Positions 1 to 5,798 of a DNA stretch of 5,821 nucleotides are shown one piece after another. The stretch is from Thiomargarita sp. (GTDB lineage Bacteria > Pseudomonadota > Gammaproteobacteria > Beggiatoales > Beggiatoaceae). Each line of letters begins with the position of its first letter. The first letter of the stretch is position 1. The notes under the pieces are model-generated. The model was not told the origin of the DNA, ran no database searches, and worked only from the letters and a program-made list of their open reading frames with translations. The stretch spans positions 1-5,821 of the forward strand of contig JAGLFE010000027.1 of the NCBI GenBank assembly GCA_023144675.1, given 5' to 3'. Position numbers and translations under genes: made by a program.

Positions 1-60
1 TCAATCATGTTAAAATTTTAACTTTCGCATTTAAAGCTTTAATTGGTAGATAGTTACAAA
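1..60 (-). repeat. Left-edge copy of dispersed repeat, cut by window start
   Basis: Positions 43-60 are the exact reverse complement of 657-674 (18 bp). Positions 33-57 are the reverse complement, with one substitution and one 1-base gap, of the last 24 bases of the window (5798-5821). Positions 1-15 repeat exactly at 719-733, on the same strand. Two perfect palindromes lie inside: 14 bp at 9-22 (GTTAAAATTTTAAC) and 12 bp at 31-42 (TTAAAGCTTTAA). The element probably continues upstream of the window. Its family is not known to me. The shared segments are directly visible; calling it a dispersed repeat is inference from three local copies. Confidence 0.7.
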
Positions 61-620
61 TTTTGTTCCATTAATTAATGTTTTTTTTATTAATTTCAAA
101 AATGAATTGTTATAAAACTAGGAATTTATAAGATTTTTAAACTATTTTTTATAAAAATAGCATAGGTAAACCATTTGTAAATCAATAACTTATTTAATTA
201 AGATTAGCAAATTTTTCCTAGGCTTGTATTAATAATTATAAAATTATATTCTAAAATAAAAAATATAAATATATAATATCAAATGTTAATATAAGCTAAG
301 TTTATAATAATTTATTTTTAAGAATTTTAAGGTAAATATATATTAATAATATGTAAGTTCTATATTTAACCACCGTTCAAATATTATTTTATAGTTATTA
401 TTAAAGTTATTAAGTTATTATTAAATAATATTATTATATTTACTGATATACAAAATCAATAGTTTACAAAAAACTTGACAGTCGAGTAATAAACATCTTT
501 TCCGAATAAAAATATGAAATCTAAAAGTATTAAAATATTCGCTTTTACGTAACTTCAGTTATTTAATACAAGATTAGAAACCTTTCCCCAAAATAAAATA
601 GTATTGGAGGGATATCTAGT
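61..620. other. Gene-free AT-rich stretch
   Basis: No reading frame of useful length occurs here on either strand, and no tRNA, rRNA or known riboswitch pattern is recognisable. G+C is about 18 percent over 61-230 and about 10 percent over 231-440 by hand count, against about one third in the genes. Minor structures seen are a 12-bp palindrome CATTAATTAATG (69-80) followed by eight T, an 8-bp stem with a TAT loop at 142-160, a 13-bp direct repeat at 393-405 and 413-425, and a 12-bp palindrome at 424-435. All are A/T-dominated and could arise by chance in such DNA. A TTGACA hexamer at 475-480 has no good -10 partner and no gene after it. Confidence 0.75.
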
Positions 621-664
621 ATTTTTTGATTAAACGCATTTAACATACCTAATTTTTTTGTAAC
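621..664 (+). repeat. 44-bp direct repeat, copy 1
   Basis: This segment is identical over 44 bases to 775-818, an offset of 154 bp. It begins ATTTTTTGATTAAACG and ends TTTTTTTGTAAC. Its last bases overlap the GTAACTATCTACCAA motif at 660-674, which is absent from copy 2: there GTAAC is followed by AATTTG. The two copies therefore diverge sharply at the right end. Exact identity in otherwise unconstrained AT-rich DNA implies a recent duplication or a maintained element. Confidence 0.9.
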
Positions 665-674
665 TATCTACCAA
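657..674 (+). repeat. Internal copy of the GTAACTATCTACCAA motif
   Basis: TTTGTAACTATCTACCAA is the perfect reverse complement of 43-60. Its core also matches the right-edge copy at 5798-5812 with one substitution (T to C). It joins the 44-bp repeat on its left to the segment leading to the inverted-repeat element at 701. With three copies in under 6 kb, all intergenic, it is likely a dispersed repeat boundary in this genome. Confidence 0.75.
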
Positions 675-700
675 GTTAAGAAATACATATAAAATGTAGT

Positions 701-864
701 GTTGAGGAACGAAGCGCATCAATCATGTTAAAAAATAACTAAATCTTTTTTACCATTTAAGCTAAAAAGTCAGCATTTTTTGATTAAACGCATTTAACAT
801 ACCTAATTTTTTTGTAACAATTTGATGATAACCATAGTATGTTTGATGCACTTCATTCCTCAAC
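701..864. mobile_element. MITE/REP-like segment bounded by 24-bp inverted repeats
   Basis: Positions 701-724 (GTTGAGGAACGAAGCGCATC and 4 more bases) pair with the reverse complement of 841-864 at 21 of 24 positions. Two of the three differences (710/855 and 715/850) are C-to-T changes when both arms are read in the same sense. The 164-bp unit has no coding capacity and contains the second 44-bp repeat. The arm resembles short intergenic repeats of the GAGGAACGAAGCGCATC type that I recall from Beggiatoa-like and other repeat-rich genomes; that resemblance is from memory. No target-site duplication is evident, so it may be two facing REP units and not a true transposon derivative. Confidence 0.6.
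775..818 (+). repeat. 44-bp direct repeat, copy 2
   Basis: This is identical to 621-664. It lies inside the inverted-repeat segment, 50 bp after the left arm and 22 bp before the right arm. AACATAC at 796-802 is the reverse complement of GTATGTT at 837-843, giving a further short dyad that runs into the right arm. Confidence 0.9.
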
Positions 865-865
865 A

Positions 866-906
866 ACATCCTACATCTTTTTCTCGACTTAATTATCGTA
901 GGATGT
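866..906. repeat. 9-bp inverted repeat with 23-base loop, next to the MITE-like arm
   Basis: ACATCCTAC (866-874) and GTAGGATGT (898-906) are perfect reverse complements. On the minus strand the GTAGGATGT of the near arm runs straight into GTTGAGGAATGAAG of the neighbouring element, so the two look like parts of one larger repeat. The long loop and lack of a T tract argue against an intrinsic terminator. I regard it as repeat structure. Confidence 0.5.
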
Positions 907-950
907 GCCAAGTTTAAGAAGCATATTAATTATTTCAATGTCTATCCCTC

Positions 951-973
951 GTTCCCAATGTATCATTGGGGAT
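951..973. repeat. Short hairpin, REP-like
   Basis: CCCAATG (954-960) and CATTGGG (964-970) form a perfect 7-bp stem with a TAT loop. The stem can be extended outward by T952-A972, with G-T wobbles at 953/971 and 951/973. It is one of the few G+C-bearing spots in the upstream region. CTCGTTCCCAA before the loop resembles hairpin repeats I recall with a CTCGTTCCCAAGC core; this copy would be diverged. It lies about 95 bp before the first gene. Only a weak T run (GTTTTC) follows, so terminator function is doubtful. Confidence 0.45.
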
Positions 974-1067
974 GTTTTCAAATATATGCAACAGCTAAAA
1001 TACTAATAAATGTTTAATAATATGGCATTCTAAAATGATTTGCTTTCGTAATAAAGTGAATATAAAA

Positions 1068-1631
1068 ATGCTTATTCCTTTAAAAACTTTAAAAAATTCT
1101 ATTTGGTATTTACTAGGATTATGCTTATATACTAATGCAGTTTTTGCCTATTTTTCAATCAATTATGCAGAAACGCATTTAGTTAATAATATGTACATGT
1201 TAAATGCTGAACTAGAATATCAACTTACTGAAATTGCTACAGATGCCTTACAAAATGGTATTACTTTAACTTTAGGTTTAAAAATTGTCATTGAAAGAGA
1301 ACGAACTTATTTATGGGATGAAAGAATTAAAAAAATCACCCAATATTATCAGCTTAAATATTACGCATTGCGCAAACAATATGTAATTGAATACTTAAAT
1401 ACTGGCATTAAGGAAACCTTTACCAGTTTAAATATTGCCTTGGAACATATAGGAAAAATAACTAACTTTCCATTATTAGAAGCAAGTAAAATTGAGGCGG
1501 ATGAAATTTATCAGATTTATTTGCAGACTTATTTAGATATTGAATTTTTACCGATTCCGTTACGTCCAATAGCTCATTTATCTTCCCAATGGCGTTTAAG
1601 AAGTGATTGGTATTCATGTCAATTAAAGTAA
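1068..1631 (+). CDS. Exported DUF4390-family protein, partner gene of ntrY
   Basis: The 187-residue protein matches the DUF4390 family, a secreted protein of unknown function commonly encoded next to ntrY in gamma- and betaproteobacteria. Residues 1-27 form a signal peptide: Lys6 and Lys9, a hydrophobic stretch WYLLGLCLYTNAV, then AVFA before Tyr28, a good signal-peptidase I site. There is no lipobox. The mature part shows family features: LNAELEYQLTE near 50-60, WDERIKKITQYYQLKYYALR near 86-105, the DIEFLPIPLRP stretch near 157-167, and the end WRLRSDWYSCQLK. I chose the ATG at 1068 over the in-frame ATG at 1035 because it puts the signal peptide at the true N-terminus and has AAAGTGA 8 bases upstream; the 1035 start has no ribosome-binding sequence. 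The gene overlaps the kinase gene by 16 bp. Family assignment is firm; function unknown, perhaps periplasmic input to the kinase. Confidence 0.88.
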   Translation: MLIPLKTLKNSIWYLLGLCLYTNAVFAYFSINYAETHLVNNMYMLNAELEYQLTEIATDALQNGITLTLGLKIVIERERTYLWDERIKKITQYYQLKYYALRKQYVIEYLNTGIKETFTSLNIALEHIGKITNFPLLEASKIEADEIYQIYLQTYLDIEFLPIPLRPIAHLSSQWRLRSDWYSCQLK

Positions 1632-3757
1632 AAAAATGGCTAAATATTACCATTGCTTTATGCGTTTTTGTTGCATTATTAGTTTCTTTATTGCTAATTA
1701 TTGAGGCGTTACAAAATTCTGAACAATTTGAACATAATTATTCTATTTTATTATTAATCAATGTCATTGCTTTATTAGGTTTATTTAGTTTAATTATTCT
1801 CAATGTTCAACAATTACTGCATCAAGTTTACCAAAAACAAGTTGGAGCCAGATTAACCGTTAAATTAGTAAGTTTGTTAGTTATTTTATCAACTTTGCCA
1901 GTCATAATCCTCTATTACTTTGCCTTAGAATTTTTGCATCAACGTATTGATAATTTATTTGATCAAAACATAGAATTGGCTCTAAATAATGCCTTAGATT
2001 TAAGTCAAACTACCCTAGATTTCCGAATGCGAGAAGCTTTAAGACAAACGGTAATCGCTAGTGAAAAAATGACTTTCTTTGATATTCATCCAAAATTTTT
2101 ATTCGAGCAACTTAATGAATTACGCCAAAATACAGGCGCAGAAGAAATTACGTTATTAAGCATAAATGGTAAAATTATTGCCTCTAATCGAGCTAAAATG
2201 GGAGAACTTATACCGCTACGCCCGCATAAAAACGCTTGGTTACAACTAAAAATATCAGATAATCATGTCAGTTTAGAAACAACCAAAAATGGTAATTTAT
2301 ATGTTCGAGTTATCACCAAATTAACTTATAATCAACCTCATTATTTACTTCAAGCATTATTCCCAATTCCTGCACGAATTCAAGAATTAGCCGAAAATGT
2401 GGAAATTGCTTTTACCCATTATAAAGAAATTACTTATTTACAACAGCCGCTAAAATTAACCTTCACCGTAGTCTTGTCATTAATATTACTCTTGTGCATT
2501 TTTGGAGTTATTTGGATTGCATTTTTTGCTGCCCGCCATTTTATTGAACCACTTAGCCATTTAGTCGAGGGAACAATAGCCGTTGCCAATGGCAATTACG
2601 AAAAAAAATTACCCGTACAACAATTAGATGAACTACGTTTTTTGGTGCAATCATTTAATACCATGACTGATAAAATTGCCCAAGCACGAGATGTAGCTAA
2701 ACAAAGCCAACAATTAGTAGATAATCAACGGGCTTATTTAGAAGCCATTTTAGAACGCCTTTCTTCTGGAGTTATTGCCTTAGATCATCAACTTAATTTG
2801 CGTACCGTAAATCCTGCTGCGGAAAAAATTTTAGCTTTAGCTTTAAGTAAATTAATAGGCAATAATTGGTTAAAATTACCTATTCAGTACCCTATACTCA
2901 TTCCTTTATGCAATACAATTTATCCTTATTTAACTGATAAAACTCAAAATTGGCAACAAGAAATAATCTTATTCGGTAATACTGGACGCAAAGTATTAAT
3001 TTGTCGGGGAACTTTATTACATACAGATTTTAATTATCAACAACAAGGTTATGTCATTGTATTTGAAGATATTACTAAATTAGTGCAAGCGCAACGAGAA
3101 GCCGCTTGGACTGAAGTTGCACGCCGTTTAGCCCATGAAATTAAAAATCCTTTAACACCGATTCAGCTATCAACAGAACGATTGCGGCATAAATGTTTGC
3201 CAAAATTGCCAGTGCAAGAAAGAAATTTATTAGATCGTATGACTAATACTATTATTCAACAAGTTGATGCGATGAAAGAAATGGTAAATGCTTTTTCTGA
3301 TTACGCTAAAATATCCATGATTCATAAACAACGTTTGCAAATCAATTCATTAGTAACGGAAGTATTAAATTTATATCAACATATTGCTATTAATGTTAAA
3401 TTAGATAAAAAATTACCTATTATTGAGGCTGATAGCAAACGTTTACGGCAAGTTTTACATAATTTAATTAAAAATGCTATTGAAGCTAAACCCGATAAAA
3501 ATTATCTTGAAATCACCACTCAACATTTAATTAAATCTGATTTTGAATGTATTGAATTACGTGTCTATGACCAAGGTTTAGGTATTCCTCCAAAATTATT
3601 GAATACGATATTTGAACCCTACGTTAGTACTAAACAAAAGGGTAGTGGTTTAGGCTTGGCAATTGTTAAAAAAATTATCGAAGAACACGGTGGAACTGTT
3701 TGGATAGAGCAAAATGATAGAACTTGTATTATAATTCGTTTACCTATTTTGAAATAA
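1616..3757 (+). CDS. ntrY: NtrY-family membrane sensor histidine kinase
   Basis: This 713-residue protein has the full NtrY layout. Three N-terminal membrane helices lie at about 8-29, 42-64 and 82-104, then an extracytoplasmic region to about 277, a fourth helix at 280-305, a HAMP linker to about 354 and a PAS domain at about 374-487. The DHp domain carries the phosphoacceptor His507 in AHEIKNPLTPI. The ATPase domain shows Asn620 (N box, NLIKNAIEA), Asp652 (DQGLGIP), IFEPYVSTK, and KGSGLGLAIVKK at 675-686. All catalytic motifs are intact and there is no receiver domain, so a separate response regulator is needed. NtrY normally phosphorylates the sigma-54 activator NtrX, affecting nitrogen or redox metabolism and envelope traits. 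The ATG at 1616 is preferred, with AAGAAGTGA ending 9 bases before it; an in-frame TTG at 1607 abuts that site. It overlaps the DUF4390 gene and must be co-transcribed with it. No ntrX follows, which is unusual. Confidence 0.92.
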   Translation: MSIKVKKWLNITIALCVFVALLVSLLLIIEALQNSEQFEHNYSILLLINVIALLGLFSLIILNVQQLLHQVYQKQVGARLTVKLVSLLVILSTLPVIILYYFALEFLHQRIDNLFDQNIELALNNALDLSQTTLDFRMREALRQTVIASEKMTFFDIHPKFLFEQLNELRQNTGAEEITLLSINGKIIASNRAKMGELIPLRPHKNAWLQLKISDNHVSLETTKNGNLYVRVITKLTYNQPHYLLQALFPIPARIQELAENVEIAFTHYKEITYLQQPLKLTFTVVLSLILLLCIFGVIWIAFFAARHFIEPLSHLVEGTIAVANGNYEKKLPVQQLDELRFLVQSFNTMTDKIAQARDVAKQSQQLVDNQRAYLEAILERLSSGVIALDHQLNLRTVNPAAEKILALALSKLIGNNWLKLPIQYPILIPLCNTIYPYLTDKTQNWQQEIILFGNTGRKVLICRGTLLHTDFNYQQQGYVIVFEDITKLVQAQREAAWTEVARRLAHEIKNPLTPIQLSTERLRHKCLPKLPVQERNLLDRMTNTIIQQVDAMKEMVNAFSDYAKISMIHKQRLQINSLVTEVLNLYQHIAINVKLDKKLPIIEADSKRLRQVLHNLIKNAIEAKPDKNYLEITTQHLIKSDFECIELRVYDQGLGIPPKLLNTIFEPYVSTKQKGSGLGLAIVKKIIEEHGGTVWIEQNDRTCIIIRLPILK

Positions 3758-3762
3758 TTATT

Positions 3763-3791
3763 TTCTTTTTAATTAACAAACTTGTTATAAT
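3763..3791 (+). promoter_or_regulatory. Possible sigma-70 promoter for nagZ
   Basis: The 103-bp gap between ntrY and nagZ contains a perfect -10 hexamer TATAAT at 3786-3791. The matching -35 position, 17 bases upstream, is a weak TTCTTT at 3763-3768. An 8-bp dyad, TATAATTG (3786-3793) and CAATTATA (3814-3821), overlaps the -10 and could be an operator. In DNA this AT-rich such matches occur by chance, so confidence is low. No intrinsic terminator was found after ntrY, so read-through from ntrY into nagZ is also possible. Confidence 0.35.
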
Positions 3792-3860
3792 TGAAATTGC
3801 TAGAAATAATGTCCAATTATATTTAATTTTATTAGTTTTTGAAAAATTTGTGGGAAAATT

Positions 3861-4898
3861 ATGTCACTTGGTCCCTTAATGATAGATATTGAATCTGATA
3901 AATTGAGTCAGGAAGAATGTGAATTGTTAAAACATCCTTTGGTCGGTGGAGTAATTTTATTTAGCCGCAATTACAACTCACCAGCTCAAATTACAGAATT
4001 AACCACCGCTATCCACAAAATAAAACAACCTGCTTTACTAATTGCTGTTGACCATGAAGGAGGACGAGTACAACGTTTTCGTAACCAGTTCACCGAATTG
4101 CCAGCTTGCAGTAAACTCGGTTTATATTACGATGTTGAACCACAATCAGCTATTAAATTAGCCGAACAACTAGGTTGGTTAATGGCGGCTGAATTGCGAG
4201 CCATCGGTGTTGATTTCAGTTTTACGCCAGTACTTGATTTGGGAAAAGGTATTAGCCAAGTTATTGGCGATCGGGCTTTTCATAAACAAGCGGAAGTAGT
4301 TGCTAAATTAGCCCATGCAATGATGATAGGAATGCGTCAAGCTGGTATGATTGCGGTGGCTAAACATTTTCCTGGACATGGTTCAATTGCACCCGATTCA
4401 CATATTGATATACCAGTTGATAACAGACGTTTCGCCGATTTACAATTTGAAGATTTAATTCCTTTTGAGCGTATGATTCATTATGGACTGGTTGCCATTA
4501 TGCCTGCCCATGTTATTTATCCGCAAATTGACGACCAACCAGCAGGTTTTTCCAAAATTTGGTTGCAGGATATTTTACGCAAGCATTATGAATTTGAAGG
4601 AGTTATTTTCAGCGATGATATTAGTATGGCAGGAGCGGCAGTAGTTGGTAGACCTTTGGAACGAGCGCAGTTGGCTCTACAAGCTGGTTGTGATATGGTT
4701 ATCATTTGCAATGATCGCCCCGCTACGATTGAAGTTATAAATGGTTTAGGAGAATACAATGTTCCTAGTTCGCAGGTACGATTAATGCGTTTACATGGTA
4801 AATCGAGTATAAATTGGGCTGAATTACACCAACAACAAAAATGGAAACAAGCTTGTCAAATTTGTGCTAATTTGGAAACATTTGCTCAGGAAAAATAG
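3861..4898 (+). CDS. nagZ: Beta-N-acetylhexosaminidase NagZ (GH3)
   Basis: This cytoplasmic enzyme (EC 3.2.1.52) removes GlcNAc from GlcNAc-1,6-anhydroMurNAc muropeptides during cell-wall recycling; in some bacteria its product induces AmpC beta-lactamase. The 345 residues form a single GH3 TIM-barrel domain, close to the 341 of the E. coli enzyme, with no signal peptide. Family motifs are in order: GPLMIDI at the start, HPLVGGVILFSRNY (25-38), AVDHEGGRVQRF (62-73, substrate-binding Asp64), FTPVLDL (121-127), AKHFPGHG (167-174), PDSHIDIPVD (178-187) with the Asp179-His181 dyad that acts as acid/base in NagZ, and FSDDISMAG (250-258) with the nucleophile aspartate at 252 or 253. The ATG start fits the E. 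coli N-terminus MGPVML, and TGGGA lies 5 bases upstream. The next gene starts 9 bp later and is probably co-transcribed. Nothing looks truncated or missing. Confidence 0.95.
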   Translation: MSLGPLMIDIESDKLSQEECELLKHPLVGGVILFSRNYNSPAQITELTTAIHKIKQPALLIAVDHEGGRVQRFRNQFTELPACSKLGLYYDVEPQSAIKLAEQLGWLMAAELRAIGVDFSFTPVLDLGKGISQVIGDRAFHKQAEVVAKLAHAMMIGMRQAGMIAVAKHFPGHGSIAPDSHIDIPVDNRRFADLQFEDLIPFERMIHYGLVAIMPAHVIYPQIDDQPAGFSKIWLQDILRKHYEFEGVIFSDDISMAGAAVVGRPLERAQLALQAGCDMVIICNDRPATIEVINGLGEYNVPSSQVRLMRLHGKSSINWAELHQQQKWKQACQICANLETFAQEK

Positions 4899-4901
4899 GT
4901 G
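4897..4901 (+). promoter_or_regulatory. Ribosome-binding site deciding the kinase start
   Basis: AGGTG at 4897-4901 matches the anti-Shine-Dalgarno complement and lies 6 bases (all T) before ATG 4908. It partly overlaps the nagZ stop codon (4896-4898), which suits translational coupling. An in-frame GTG at 4899 lies within this site and would have no ribosome-binding site of its own, so 4908 is the better start. Confidence 0.6.
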
Positions 4902-4907
4902 TTTTTT

Positions 4908-5798
4908 ATGTCTTTAGATTGGAATTTAATTGCACAACATATTAGTAGCGTTATTGGGGAAGATTTTAAAATTCAAAAAAAATATAGCATTAGTGGTGGC
5001 TGTATTAATCAAGCTTATTGCATTGAAGATATGCAACGGCGGTTTTTTATCAAATTAAATGATGCGCAATATGAAGATATGTTTTTGGCTGAACAAGCAG
5101 GCTTAAACGAGCTAAATCAAGCTCATGCTATTCGAGTTCCTAAACCTTTATGCACTGGATTAGTTGCGAATAAATCTTATTTGGTGATAGAATATCTTGA
5201 TTTGCAAGGTAGTAATCAAACTGCTATTTCTGAATTAGGAGAACAGTTAGCATTATTGCATCAGAAAACCGCTTCTCAATTTGGTTGGCAACGTAATAAT
5301 TATATTGGTTCAACTGCACAAATTAATACTTTGGAAGATGATTGGGTAACATTTTGGCAACAGCATCGGCTTAAATTTCAATTAGATTTAGCTACGAAAC
5401 AAGGTTATTTAACTAAAAAAGTACAACAAACTGGCGCAGAACTTATTAAAAATGTAGGATTATTTTTTACTGATTATCAACCTCAAGCTTCTTTACTGCA
5501 TGGTGATTTATGGTCAGGAAATTATTCCATAATAACTAGTGATAATCAGCCAGTTATTTATGATCCAGCGATTTATTATGGAGATCGGGAAGTTGATATC
5601 GCGATGACTGAATTATTTGGTGGTTTTTCCCAACATTTTTATGCGGCTTATCAAGCAATATTACCACTTGATTCAGGCTATTCCAGACGTAAAATATTAT
5701 ATAATCTTTATCATATTCTTAACCATTTAAATTTATTTGGTGGCAGTTATATTGCTCAAGCGGAAAATATGATTGATTCTTTATTAAGTGAATTTTAG
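4908..5798 (+). CDS. Fructosamine/ketosamine-3-kinase family protein
   Basis: This 296-residue protein belongs to the fructosamine kinase family (FN3K; E. coli YniA is about 286 residues), which has the aminoglycoside-phosphotransferase/protein-kinase fold. Members phosphorylate ketosamines on glycated proteins or small molecules at C3, making the sugar adduct unstable so the amine is restored. Visible motifs are the nucleotide loop ISGGCINQAY (28-37), the ATP-binding lysine in FFIKLN (Lys49) with its likely partner Glu62, the catalytic LLHGDLWSGN (196-205; Asp200, Asn205), the metal-binding IYDPA (Asp219), and the FN3K signature YYGDREVDIAMTELFGGF (223-240). The catalytic loop resembles FN3K and not ThiK, the related thiamine kinase beside nagZ in E. 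coli. The loop cysteine Cys32 is notable. No signal peptide or membrane segment is present. The gene follows nagZ by 9 bp. The family call is strong; the physiological substrate is not known for most bacterial members. Confidence 0.92.
   Translation: MSLDWNLIAQHISSVIGEDFKIQKKYSISGGCINQAYCIEDMQRRFFIKLNDAQYEDMFLAEQAGLNELNQAHAIRVPKPLCTGLVANKSYLVIEYLDLQGSNQTAISELGEQLALLHQKTASQFGWQRNNYIGSTAQINTLEDDWVTFWQQHRLKFQLDLATKQGYLTKKVQQTGAELIKNVGLFFTDYQPQASLLHGDLWSGNYSIITSDNQPVIYDPAIYYGDREVDIAMTELFGGFSQHFYAAYQAILPLDSGYSRRKILYNLYHILNHLNLFGGSYIAQAENMIDSLLSEF

Noticed and set aside
69..88. CATTAATTAATG followed by T8 as an intrinsic terminator
   Set aside because: The palindrome has no loop and is A/T only. 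A stable RNA hairpin is unlikely, and no upstream gene is visible.
475..503. TTGACA hexamer as a promoter -35 box
   Set aside because: The positions 16-18 bases downstream (around 497-504) read CTTTTCCG-like sequence with no -10 resemblance, and no gene follows for over 500 bases.
514..552. Tiny reading frame MKSKSIKIFAFT
   Set aside because: It has only twelve codons, no ribosome-binding sequence and no family match. Chance ATG-to-stop frames of this size are expected.
555..561. TAACTGA-type repeat (reverse complement TCAGTTA), recalled from marine Beggiatoaceae intergenic regions
   Set aside because: Only one intergenic copy is present. The described repeats are tandem arrays, so this gives no support for that feature or lineage.
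621..818. CRISPR array from the repeated 44-mer
   Set aside because: There are only two copies, 110 bp apart, with no repeat-spacer periodicity and no cas genes.
1035..1067. Upstream ATG extending the DUF4390 protein by 11 residues
   Set aside because: There is no ribosome-binding sequence before it, and it would add a polar charged stretch ahead of a well-formed signal peptide.
1462..1653. 63-codon reading frame on the minus strand
   Set aside because: It lies opposite the DUF4390 gene and the start of ntrY, both clearly real, and its protein resembles nothing.
3774..3787. TAACAA-AC-TTGTTA as a terminator after ntrY
   Set aside because: The stem is only about 5 bp of mostly A/T pairs, the loop is too tight, and no T tract follows.
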